Source: Zopfochytrium polystomum (lineage: Eukaryota > Chytridiomycota > Chytridiomycetes > Chytridiales > Chytridiaceae). From it: DNA of 64,000 nt. This document shows, piece after piece, positions 31,644 to 43,070 of this stretch (positions are counted from its first letter, which is position 1; the number at the start of each line of letters is the position of its first letter). The notes under the pieces were generated by a model. It saw only the letters and a program-made list of their open reading frames with translations, was not told where the DNA came from and ran no database searches. Where the stretch lies: NCBI GenBank assembly GCA_025765615.1, contig JAIVFJ010000089.1, positions 186,001 through 250,000 of the forward strand, read 5' to 3'. The translations under genes and the position numbers were made by a program.

Positions 31644-32726
31644 TGAGTGCTCTGGCACTGATCCTTCAGAGGATTGTCCCACTGAATGTTCATTCTTTGT
31701 GTTTGAGACCCGACAGATCAGTAGGGATACTTTGTGGACTGGGCAAGTAGTAGGGTTGAAACACCCCTAGACAACAGCCCAATAAAGTTAGTTTTAGCCT
31801 ATTATTTCGGTCGGCTGGCAGGGCGTCCACGCTCCGTCGGAGGGCGAGGCTGCAAAGAGCAGCACGACCACCGGGAATGTTGATGTTGCGGACGCCCCAA
31901 TCACGGACGGGCCAGTGATTGTGAACGCGACCGTGCAGCATCAACGACGTGACTGCACCTGCGCGCTTAGGCGGGCTGGCTGTTGTCACTCTCCTCCATT
32001 TTTGGACGAGTCTCATCAACGGCACTGACCTTACTGCGCAAACCCGTCGAAGCTACAACTGCAGCAGTGCGTTATTGCTATCTCGGACGCTGACACGCTC
32101 GCAACAACCGTCGGCGTCAGCCCCGTCGAACCTTTGGGCGTTCCTCGCCTCGTCCGTGTCCATCACGCTCCCGACCCAGCCGTCCTCTGCGTCCTCGAAG
32201 AGCAACGCCGCAGCAGCCCGGCTCACTCCGACAGCGTCGTCCAGTCGGCGGCACTCGACGTAACTTGCACTGCTGCGCGCATTGACGCCCAATCCACCAC
32301 TGCTGCCACCATCCCACGAAGTGCAGCGGGTGGCCACCGCAACCTCGTCCAGCCGGGGAGCGTCTGCCAGCACTTGCAACGTGACTTGCAGCTTGTTTCG
32401 AGAGGGATAGCAGACCAGGTTGTCCTTGGAATCTCTTTTGCTTGAGACCTCATGTTTTGGGTTGGAGAAGGACGTTGGATTCATGACTGGTCCAATGTTG
32501 GAATCGCAAAGAGCTTTGTCTGTCCTGAGAGCCGTCTTGCAAAGAAGGGACAGTGGGCCTACCTTTCTCGAGGTTGAGTTTGTCGTTGACATTGCTTTAT
32601 TGCGATACAGCTCGGCACCTTCCGAAGACCTTTCAAATTTTATCGCTGAGTTCCACCGTGCGGTGGGGTTGGGTGGAGTTTCGGTGGTTCGCGTTTTGGT
32701 CGCGGCCCAAAAACTTTTTCACCCAT
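31644..32726. other. unassigned GC-rich, coding-like stretch upstream of the MAPKKK
   Basis: Open frames exist on both strands (for example 32053-32592 minus, 179 codons; 32134-32445 plus), with host-like composition but no recognisable motif. It may contain exons of an unidentified host gene, or the long 5' region of the downstream kinase. Confidence 0.3.
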
Positions 32727-35700
32727 ATGCGTCGGAACAACACTAACAGCAGCCGCCGGGGTGGAGGGGGAGAACCTGCGGATATCCTTGACATGATGGC
32801 GCAAGTTGGCCTGATACCGGATGACGACGCGTCGATTCTTGGTGCCGTAGCCCCGCCTGCCCAAGCCACGAATGCTCACTTGTACTCGTCGTCGCCCCTT
32901 CCATTTTCTGCGAAGACCTCAAAACCGGCCTCTTCCTCTTCAGGTGGCCCTCCCTTCTCTGTAGGCTCGTCACAGTCCACTGGAAGTGCTGGCATAAACA
33001 GTGCTCCCGTGAACGAGGTTGGCGGTGGGGGCTCGGTACGACTCGCGATGTTGCAGCAGAAACACCTGCAGCAACAGCCGCACCACACTGGCCGGCCGCC
33101 AAACAATTCCAACGAGAAGAGGACACTTGTCTCTCCCCCTCTTGCAGCTTCGCCTCTTTCCACTGCCACAGCACCTTCGCCCTTTTCGCCCTCGTCGTTG
33201 ACTACATCAATATCGCCATCGTCAACGCCGCCTCCGAGTTCAGGCTCCTCATCTACAGTCGCTATGATCTCCGGTCCTCCATACTCAGTCCTGAGCCTCG
33301 ATCGGCGAAACAACAACAACCAGGCCACTTCGGCTGTCGTTGGTCTCTCCAGCCTCACAACATCAAACAACAACACCTCTCACTACTCAAGCAACACCTT
33401 GCAAACGCAGCGCTCCGACTCCTCGTTGGGTCATGCCCGCAGCATTTCGCCAGCCCTCGATTCGTCCGCGAAATCGTCCAGCGCATGGCGAGTAAGCCCT
33501 GCAAATGTGGGAACCTTGCGGCCACACACGCACCAACTATCGATTTCCTCGGCTCAGTCAAATTCTCACACCAACGCTCCTTCTCCATCACCTGCCTCCG
33601 CCTCCACATCACAACACCTTAATTGGGATGTTACACGAATATCCTCGTGGTTGTCGGAAATCGGTATGGCCAAATACGTTGAAGCCTTTGCAGCGAACCA
33701 TATATCTGGTATCGTGCTGGACGACCTCGATTACAGTCTGCTGAGGGAAGTTGGGGTTCCCACCGTTGGCGACCAAAAGCGAATCTTGCTTGCAATAGAG
33801 CGGCTTTCTACTTTGCCAACTTTCTCATTCAGCGCCAATTCCGGTGTTGGGACGGTTCCCCGGCGAGTTGAAGGTGGCGCACGGTCAGCGTCCAATGAGT
33901 CTGGTGAGAAATTACCGCTCTCATACTTGGCGTACCATCTCACGGTCAACTCGAGTAGCTCGTGCCCAGCAGCTGCGAGATGTATTGCGTCCAAAGAATC
34001 TGCGAGAAGCAGTCTCGCAGAGTTCCAACTCTTTTGTGATAACACCCCGCTCGTCGTCAATGAAGACGGGAAACACACTGGACAGGAGTTTCAAAATGTC
34101 AGATTACGCCGCGGATGCTGACTTTCGTGCCGGCTGGAGTTCGCTCGAATCAAGCGTGCAAAGTATGACTGGGGAACAGCGCGTTCTTGTTAGGGTGGAC
34201 GGACCAGGCGGAGAGTCGTCCAATGTCGACGTCACCAACTTGAACGACGGGCCTGCTATAAGGCAGAAAATAATGAAGAAGTTTGATGTGAAGGGATTCT
34301 CTGATCGGGATGTCTACAGTTTGTACAACATTTGGAGGGACAACACTGGTTCGTTTTTCGTCCCTTTTTACTTCGCCACTTGGCTGCGCTTTAATTTGAA
34401 CTCAGCGTCCCCCGTTGATGATGGCGAACTTGCAAAACTTTGCAAGCAAAACAGTCCAACTGGAAAGCTCCATTTTATCCTGAAGAGACGAGATGGCAAC
34501 GACTTCGCTGCGACGATTCGTCCCGAAAATTTGCAGCGGCTCCGAACCGGCAACTTGGACATACAGCTGGTGAGGGGACGCAATCGTGCACTTACCAGCC
34601 CTCCAGCCATGAGCGATCGAGGACACCCTCCGAAAACACTAGTCGGCAATTCCAATTCCGTTCCCATTCCATCGTCCGCCAGTCGTGGTCCGTCGAAGAG
34701 CCCAATCACGCAGTATCCTCCTCCTCCAGGTTTTCCCCCCATTCCTCCAGCTGATTCGAATCACGCACAACCACGGCCAACTCTGTCTCAGAGTTCATGG
34801 ATGGAGACTGAACTGCGGGATCCTGGGTCGCCGAATCCGTCAAAGAAACGCCAGTCCAAACGAGTGTCCGCCGCAAGGGGCTCGCGTCGTCGGACACGGC
34901 TCACGTCCTTCTTCGGCGAACGGCCACCAGACGAAGTTATCTTTGAAAACATTGAAAATTACTTCCCGGCGTTCAGGCAAAGTCAGATATCCGAGGACCA
35001 ATCGGAATCTTCAAAGTCGGACAGCACAGGCAGCCTGTCAGCGCGGATGAATGAACCGCTTCCAACGACACTGCTGGCTTCGTCTCAAGGAAATAACGAA
35101 TTACTTCCTCCTCAACCTATGGAGTCAAATGCAGCGCGTGACGACAGAACGAGTCTGCGGATCATGGTTCAAGAAAATCTTATCAACAAGAGGAAGTCGC
35201 GCGCTTCGGGGTGGAGGCAGTCTCTCCTTGCTCGTAGTAGTCGTATAAGCTTTGCAGATTCCGCGCCCATTCTCTCACCGACTCTACCGACGCTTTCGTC
35301 AGCGATGATCGCCAAACAAACTGTCGCGGCAGCAGATCGGAAGCAGCAGCAAGAGCAGCTCGAGAAACAGGAGCCATCGTTCAAGAATACTATTCGCCTT
35401 GGGGACCCAAAGCGTCCTTTCGGGCAGCCCGCTGGATTCGCCACCTCAGAAATTTCCTCTACTGCATTGTTGGAACAAGGACGGTCCGAAGGGCGCTCGG
35501 CGATGGCTCTTGCGCTGAAAAGAAAGATGGCTGAGGCTCAAGAAATGAAGATGGCACTAGCGGAGGTAAAGTCAACATCGACCAGCGCTCCGTCCATCAC
35601 AGTTAGTGTTGGGGCATCCGAAGTGGGAAAAACCGACTCTGACGCTTCAGCCTTTGGGGCAACGAGCCCAGTTTCCCGCACTCGCATTTCTCCAGCTGGC

Positions 35701-37368
35701 TCGGGATTCTCCACTCCGAACACTTCGCTTCCCGGCGAGGACTTCATTAGTGCACTACCAGCCGAAGGACCCCAGCAAACCGCCTCAAATTCGGGAAATG
35801 AGCCAACGACGGCGGGCTCGGCAGCTGGGGTGCCAAATACACCCGTCACCCCTTCACGCAAAGAGCCCCCGCCGCTTCCGCCTTCCATTGAAACTCTCTC
35901 GCCAAAGACACCAATTGTTCTGGGTGATACCCGTCCGCCTCCGCCTCCTATTCGGAAGTGGACCCAAGGAATGATGATTGGTCAAGGTGCCTTTGGCAAG
36001 GTCTTTCACGCTCTCAACACGGAAACGGGAGAATTTTTCGCAGTAAAGCAAGTCCTGCTTGGACCTGTCTCTGACGCGAACAAGAAGAAAAGGCAAGACG
36101 CTTTGCAGACGGAAATGGAACTGTTGAAAGAGTTGGATCACGTGAACATTGTGCGGTACTTGGGTACGGGCCAATTGAGACTGGTTCACGTCACCAACTT
36201 CATTTTGTTATAGGCTTTGAAACAAAGGCGGATTCTATGAACGTTTTTCTGGAGTATGTTTCCGGCGGGTCTATTGCCTCATGCTTAACGCGCGTGGGTA
36301 AATTCGAAGAAGACCTGGTTCGCATTTTGTCGTTCCAAATCCTTAGCGGGTTGGCCTACCTTCACCTCAAGAACATCATTCACCGCGACATCAAGGGCGG
36401 GAACAGTAAGTCTTCAACCTTTTCGCCATTTCCTGTTTCTTGTTTGTAACAATTTGTGTGCTACCACAGTTCTCATCAACGAGGATGGTATTGCCAAAAT
36501 ATCCGACTTCGGAACGTCGAAAAAGAATGCTGCTGGTTTGCCCTCTTTGTCCATCGCATCTGTTTGCGCCATTCTTACTGACTGTACTGATTCCCATCCA
36601 TCTGTCGCACACATCGCAGATAAACTCGCCTATCAGCGCGTGACGCGAATGTCAATGCAGGGATCCATCCCTTGGATGGCTCCCGAAGTAGCCCGCGACA
36701 AGGGATACAGTGCGAAAGTCGATATTTGGTCTCTTGGCTGCCTGGTCCTCGAAATGCTCACTGGCTTTCCGCCGTGGCATAAGGTTAGCGGAAGCGTCAT
36801 CTACCTCTTGGGCACTGGCAAATCGCCCCCCCTTCCCGATACCATCTCCCCCGTTGGGCGGGACTTTTTGCAGCAATGCTTCATTGTCGATCCAGATAAT
36901 CGCCCCCGCGCGTTGGACCTGCTTGAGCACGAGTTCGTCGCGGTGGACAATCTGAACTTCGATTTTAAGGCGTGGGTTGAGGCGCTCGAGGCAAAAAAAC
37001 TGGAAGAAGAAGATGACGATGACGATGATGACGATGACGACGATGATGACAACGACGATGACAACGACGATGACAACGACGATGGTGAGGAGGAGGACGA
37101 CGAGGAAGAAGCTGAGGACCTGGAGGACAACGAGGACGTTGGGGACGAAGACGATGTGGAAGAGCTTGAGGAATTGGACGAGCACGTTGGAGAGCTGGGT
37201 GTCAACAAACCAGGAGACCAGGTTGTTTTTCTGGAGACGCACTCTTTCCGGCCAGGCGCCGCCGCCAACGATAAATTGGCTGATTCTGGAGCCCTTCCGG
37301 TGCTAAAATCGTCCGCACCAGATCTCGCAGGCCCGGCAAGCGCGGCAAGTAGTGACAGAGAACAGTAA
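32727..37368 (+). CDS. STE11: STE11/Byr2-type MAP kinase kinase kinase, ~1425 aa
   Basis: MAPKKK of mating, osmotic or filamentation-type cascades. Exons: 32727-33903, 34013-34348, 34406-36163, 36214-36405, 36470-36535 and 36620-37368. Introns at 34349-34405 and 36536-36619 are in frame and stop-free. Domains in order: a Ser/Asn-rich N-terminus, a SAM domain (ISSWLSEIGMAKYVEAFAAN near residue 312), and a Ras-association-like domain (VRVDGPGG to LHFILKRRDG). A long Pro/Ser linker follows, then the C-terminal kinase domain with GQGAFGKVFHA, FAVKQV, IHRDIKGGN, ISDFGTSKK and SIPWMAPEVA. After the kinase comes an acidic tail with a near-continuous Asp run (37012-37085). The start is the ATG before NNTNSSRR; the upstream frame is open. 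Confidence 0.85.
37012..37085 (+). repeat. GAC/GAT microsatellite encoding the poly-Asp tail
   Basis: A trinucleotide run of gat/gac with interspersed aac codons inside the last exon of the kinase gene. It encodes about 25 residues of Asp with a few Asn. Confidence 0.9.
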
Positions 37369-37566
37369 AAGGCAATAACAATAAGAAAACTATCTAAGCC
37401 ATCGTGTTCGGATTCATTCGTAAGAAGTTTCTTCTGCACTGAATGCCTGCCATTCCCTCACGCGGGTCACTTCACGATGCCACTGGCAGCACTGACGCAA
37501 TTCGCTCGGTCACAGCTTATTTTCTCGCCGGTTTTTCGCACATGTCCGTGGTCCTGTTTCAGGGTC

Positions 37567-38128
37567 CTACCCCCGCCCAAACCCAAACTCCGGCGCGGGT
37601 GCGCCAACCGAAATTGATGAGGAAGCCGACGCCGACACTCCCCAGTCGGCGTCAAGACCATAGGCCTCCTCAAACTCGGCGATTTCGGTCTCTTCGAGCA
37701 GCTCTCTGGCCGGCTTTTTTGGATGGGTGGCCAGCACACAGCGATAGGCGGCGAGACGCATACGGCGCACGAGGTCCTCGTCCAGGTCCTTGATGTAAGG
37801 CTGCAGCGCCGACAAAGAAAAGTAGTCGCGAACATCATGCGGGCGATACGGAGGTGACTGGATCTTTGGATTTACGTACGGCGTGAGCTGGCGGGAAAGG
37901 CTGTGTCACTCGGTTGGGATTGTTTCGTTTCGACGGGTAAACGGCAAACGCGGTTGGCCTCCATACCTGGAAGGCGGCGGGCGAGATGTCGGGGACGACA
38001 AACCGACGCAACTTGTGCTCATCGATATAGTACTGACCAAGACGGTCCCAGTGGCCCGCCGAGCCGGACCCCTTGCCCTTGTAGTAGTTCTTGTTGCCCA
38101 TCTTGGACGTCAGGATGCGGAGACGCAT
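37567..38128 (-). CDS. MRPL27: mitochondrial large-subunit ribosomal protein mL41 (MRPL27 family), 160 aa
   Basis: Component of the mitochondrial 54S ribosomal subunit. Exon 1 is 38128-37967 and exon 2 is 37887-37567; the intron is 79 nt. The N-terminus carries the family block GNKNYYKGKGSGSAGH near residue 11, then YYIDEHKLRRFVVPDI, ending in LTPYV across the splice site. The basic first residues (MRLRILTSK) suit mitochondrial import. The frame stays open upstream through a Thr-coding microsatellite, so a longer N-terminus is formally possible but unlikely. The gene is convergent with the MAPKKK (198 bp apart). Confidence 0.8.
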
Positions 38129-38134
38129 TTGGAG

Positions 38135-38157
38135 TGTTGTTTTTGTTGTGGTTGTAG

Positions 38158-38193
<36 letters not shown>

Positions 38194-38213
38194 TTGTTGT
38201 TGTTGTTGTTGTT
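38135..38213. repeat. (TTG)n microsatellite in the mL41 5' leader
   Basis: An almost pure GTT/TTG tract ending 7 bp before the mL41 start codon (AAC/ACA repeats on the sense strand). A-rich leaders of this type are usually unstructured. Confidence 0.85.
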
Positions 38214-38510
38214 TCTTCATTCTCCTTGACAAGTCGCGCTGCTGCATGACGGGAGAACTGACGATTTGCTTTTTGTTTCAAGGACTCTCGCGCGACCGCC
38301 ACCCACCGCGGCCACGGCTGCCGCGTCAATTCGGCGCGCCCTTGGGCTCCGACGTGGTCCCTGTATATCAATTGCAATCGCCTCACCAGAATGCAAGCTT
38401 CATAGGCTTGTGACCATTTCTTTTTTTTTATTTTTTTTTTTTATTCGTTTTGTCGTCCGCTGGCGCGTGACTTTGCGGGTGTTTGCTAACACTTTGCCCA
38501 CCGTCCAGCG

Positions 38511-41500
38511 CTATCGGCCGAAGGAGAACCGCGTAGCATACATCTGAAGGCCTTGAATTTCTTGCGAGTACTTAATTGGCGAAACTGGGGAAGCAGAGTA
38601 GAGGTTAGAGTTAACGTTGCCGCCGGGGGCGAGCTGGGGTCCAACTCACAGATTCGCTTCACAGTTATGCGGAGGAACGAATATAGATAGATGATGATTC
38701 CCCCGCCGAGCGCTACAAGCCAGCTGTACGGAGTAAGCTTGTAGTTTGTCCCGAACGCCACGTTGAACGGCGGAATGTATACAATGGCCATCGTAAACGC
38801 CGCCCCAACCAAGACTCCGAAAAAGGCGTACTTGTTGGAAAACATGAACGGCCCAATCGGATAGCCCAAACGAACTTTGCATACAAAGTAGTTGAAGCAC
38901 TGCTGTATCATGAGTGCGAGGTAGAAGCCCGATTGTCCAAAGCTGGCTGCGTCCACTTGGGCTTGCACATCCTTTTTTTTTTGGCCACGGCGCGGGTTCG
39001 GTTAAGAGAGTATTCCCTGCCCACCTAATGTTATGGAAACAAACCCCCAAACCCCTAACCCACCCAATTTAACAAAGAAATGACACTCACAAAGTACCGG
39101 CCAGATACGGTGCTGTTAAATTCGTTTCCGGAAAGGCCCCAGCTGGCACCGTTGGCGACTGCATCGTATGGCACAACCTTTTACCCCGGTGTTAAACTAG
39201 CTATCTCAGCAAAGCATTCGCGAAAAAACTCCCTTCTTACCCCCGTATGGTACCACATTGCAAAGAAGAACGCACAGAAGCAGCCAATCGTTTCAATCGT
39301 CCCAGCTTCAAGGTATGCCCAGCTTAAGACGTCACCATCCACAAGCACCTCGTCGTCTGTCTTTTCCAAAAGCTCGCTCCAAAAGCGCTTTTTGAAAAGC
39401 CTGGTTATCTTGTTTACGTTTCTGCCGATCACTGCACCGAATCCCATCTCCTCTTCGCGATGTCCTTCCTCAGCCTCCTCCACTTCTGTGGCTGCGGAGG
39501 TTCCGAGACGAGCGGCCCTTTCCTCTCTGTCAAGTGCCTGACGGCGGCGAAGCCTTTCGACCGAGGTCTCGTTGACTGGCTTTCGCGGGTATAGCTTCAT
39601 TAAGCTGGACTGGTTCTCGGACGTGTCGTACGCGTAGCTCAGGGAGATAAAAAGCTCAAATCCAAGGTCCACCACAAGAATCTGCACTGATTGCAAAGGA
39701 AGCGGCAGCGGCACAATAATGTAGAAAAGGTTTGCCCAGACTGTACGGATAAGAGCCATTATGTGGAACGAAGAGCAGGGACAAAGAATTAGCAGAGATT
39801 CAGCACGGAGAAAGACTTGCCAACCTTCGGGCATCGTGTGCGTAACAGTGTACTGCACACACTTTTTCAAATTTTGAAAAATAAGCCTTCCTTCCTCTAT
39901 TCCGGCGACCGTCGACGCAAAGTTGTCGTCCATGAGGATCATTGCGGCGGCTTCTTTAGAAACGTCAGAGCCGGACTGGTTCATGGCAATACCGAGGTCG
40001 GCCTTTTTCAGGGCCGGCGAGTCGTTAACGCCGTCTCCCGTGACGCCGACAATGTGCCCGCGTGCCTGTGCCCGCTTGACAATCTGCAACTTGTGCTTGG
40101 GACTTGTGCGGGCAAATATAATCTCTTCTTTGCTGAAAATGTTCTCCCACTCAGCGTCCGTCAGGTCGTCGATCATGTCCCCGTGGATAACAATCGCCCT
40201 CACATCGGACTCGGGTACCTGTGACTCGGCGCACCCACGCTTCTTCGCCACAAGTGCTTTAGTGTCTGTCAGCATCAGGTTGATTTTTCGCCCGATCGCC
40301 TCCGCAGTCAGTGGGTGGTCACCGGTTACCATCATCACTTTGATGCCCGCTGCACGGCAGTGACCCACCGCCTCGCGCACTCCGTGCTTTGGCGGGTCCT
40401 CCAACGAAACTAGTCCGTAAAACGTGAAGTCCTTTACGGGAAAGTTGACAGGGTCTTTGGTAAAAGCGTAGTCGTCAGGGTATTGATCGCCGGGGAGTGC
40501 CAACGCGCCGAAAGCTAGCACTCGGTGGCCCTTGGATGCCATGAAAGTGTACACCTCCTCAAACTTTTGCTTGTGCCCTTCGTTCAAAGGCACTACCCCA
40601 GTCCCGTCATATATCGTAGTGCACAATTGCAGAATGCGCTCTGGAGCGCCTTTAATGTAGAGCATCAGCCCGCCCGCGGAATGTCGTTTCTTATGAAATG
40701 TCATGGCCCACTTGTTTGTGCTGTTGAAGGGAATCTCAAAGACCTTGGGGAACCGGTTCCCGATTGTGTCAAAGTCCGGAAGCTTCTGAGAGGCCATACG
40801 GAACAGCCCCGACTCAGTCGCATCGCCGATTACTTGGCGCTCCTGGACAGGCACATCAGTGGAAGCAAACTTTGCGCGGGTGCACAGAGCTGCCATGTGG
40901 AAAACTTCGTTCGGCCCTGCTTCGTTCAAGTCAAGCGGGACAGGCTTGAGCCCTTCTCCACCTTCGTCAAGCGGAGTAATCGGTTGTGCGGACATGAGCT
41001 TCAAGCCAGACCATACATATGTCACAGTCATCTGGTTTCGGGTCAATGTCCCGGTTTTGTCGGTCGCGAGAAGGGTAATGGCCCCAAGGGTTTCGACCCC
41101 TGTCAAGTCTTTGACGAGGACCTGGCGGGCGGCCATCCGCTTGGCTGCGATCGTCAGAAGCATCTAGTACGCGAATAATGGATGTGACGAACGAATGTAA
41201 GATGTAGGTGCAGCAACGACGGAAGTGTAAAGATACTAGAAATATCCGAGAATCTTTCATTCCGCGAAAAAGACAACCGTACCGTAACGGTCGCCGGAAG
41301 TCCCTCAGGAACAAAAGACACGAAAGTTCCGATGGCGAAGTTGATCGCAGACGAAATCGTCACTTTTTTTACGGTCAGAGCTATTATGAAAAACACCACG
41401 GCGAAAACTCCAGCAATGCTGGCGATAAACTTGACAAAATGGTCGATTTCCGTTGTCAGCGGCGATTCACGTCTTTTTTCATTTGCAGTCAACGACGCGA

Positions 41501-42633
41501 TTTGTCCGATCACGGTATTGTCGCCCGTCCGAATGACTACACCGTAGCCATCACCTGTTACAAGTGAAGAGTGGTTAATAGATCAGTCATATGAATAAGG
41601 CAGCTTTACCATTCACGACAAGAGTACTGTTGAAAACTAAGTTCGCAGTTTCAAGTGGGTTTTCGTGGTTTGATTTTTTGTTTCGCTCCTGTGGCTCCGC
41701 CTCGCCCGTCAAGGAGGAGTTGTCGACTTTGAGGTCCGAAGCGTAGAAGAGCACAAGATCTGCCGGAACCTTATCACCCATGTTCACGTAAACGACATCT
41801 CCCAAGACGAGGTCTTTTGCATCAATTTGATATTGCTTGCCGTCTCGAATTACCTTGCATTTTGACGGGATCATACTCTGTGACAGTGCATTGAGAAGCC
41901 TGTTTAGGAGGGTGGCGATAATTTTTGTGAAAATGTGCTTGCCAGAAAGGATTCCAAAAGTGCCGCAGACTTGCGCTGTTGCGCGAATTCAATGAGGGCA
42001 TTCATTAACGCAACAGCAATGAGGATGGCACCCAAGTACGTCTATAACCAACAAAAAGGTTCGTGAGTGACTGTAAAGTGCCAATAGTTTTTGTTTTCTT
42101 TTCTTGCCATTTACATTTTGATAGTTGTCGGCGTAGTCGATTATCACAAGGATGTACGATGCAATCCCAGCAGCAATCAGTAGTAAGTTGAACAAGCCTG
42201 CGAGTAGCTTCAGGAACTGCACGAGCGGATGGACTTTTTTGGGCGGAGTCAGCATGTTTGGACCGTTCGTCTCTAGACGTTTTGCCGCTTCTGCTGACGT
42301 CAGACCAGCGGACTCTGGAGGTTTGTCGCCATTGAAGGAGGTTCCCAACTTCTCTTTAATTTGATCAAATGAGAGGAGGTGCTCCGTCTCAAAAAAAAAA
42401 TGACAATTTGGACAACTCAGTTAGTTTGTTTGCTTATGATATTCGGCTCTCCCAAGGTCAATAACGCCTCTGTAGCTTACAACGCGAATGTCCTTTTTCG
42501 GTGCGGCTTTGTTTCCCGCTGCGTGGTCCTCCTTCTTTGCCGAAGGTGGGTGATCTGATGGGTTTTTTTGTGGGAGCGGCGACTTCACGTCCAGCGACGG
42601 CTGTGGGGACTGGTTTTGTTCGGGCTCGACCAT
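38511..42633 (-). CDS. P-type ATPase, subfamily IIC (Na+/K+-ATPase alpha-like), ~1128 aa
   Basis: Cation pump, probably plasma membrane. Exons (minus): 42633-42481, 42387-42115, 42041-41943, 41877-41610, 41554-41283, 41163-39825, 39740-39241, 39177-39091, 38971-38650 and 38584-38511; lengths sum to an intact frame. Motifs: the cation-transporter N-terminal domain (LTSAEAAKRLETNGPN), VPEGLPATVT in M4, the phosphorylation loop DKTGTLTRNQMTV, the hinge TGDGVNDSPALKKADLG, and M5-M6 HTMPEVWANLF with QILVVDLG. The C-terminal membrane half is complete. The exon 3/4 intron appears to be GC-AG. The 84-nt intron 39741-39824 is stop-free and in frame. The start is uncertain: an ATG at 42633 is used, but the frame is open upstream without an ATG. 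Confidence 0.85.
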
Positions 42634-42812
42634 TTTCTCCACCTGTTTTAGTGGAGCTAGCTCTTCCTCGTTAGCATGGACGAAGAAAACCCCCTTTGGG
42701 AGGGGCCAACTCGGCAATGCTGTTTGCTCACCGCTCTTGATATCCGCTGGTCGTTGTGGGTTCAGAGCTTTTAATATGTGTCCGTGGACGTGTGCCTGTA
42801 GAGTGCGCGTGC

Positions 42813-42847
<35 letters not shown>

Positions 42848-43070
42848 CTGAGTGTGGAAACGGACCCGCCGCCGCCGCCGCCTCCCGCGAGTAGTAGTGA
42901 ACTGCAGTCCGTCCTCCACCCCGCTCGGTCGACTCTCGCGTGTGGCTCTGCGTTGGTTTGTGAAGGTTGTTGTTGTTGTCAAAAATTGTCTGGTTTTCCC
43001 ACACGCCTCAAAAAACTTCAAAAACATCAAACCAAGCCAAACCAACAAAATCTGGCGTGAACCGCGTGAC
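42634..43070. promoter_or_regulatory. divergent promoter region between the ATPase and BET2, with (GT)n
   Basis: The ATPase (minus) and BET2 (plus) start 437 bp apart, head to head. The gap includes an alternating (GT)16 tract at 42814-42846, next to a CCG-rich run (42866-42885). No TATA box is obvious. Shared regulation is an inference from layout only. Confidence 0.5.

Noticed and set aside
36801..37439. 212-codon minus-strand ORF opposite the MAPKKK tail, Ser-rich
   Set aside because: Antisense of the GAC/GAT repeat gives poly-Ser; no independent support.
38129..38386. N-terminal extension of mL41 through a poly-Thr stretch
   Set aside because: It translates the (TTG)n microsatellite, and family conservation begins at the ATG at 38128.
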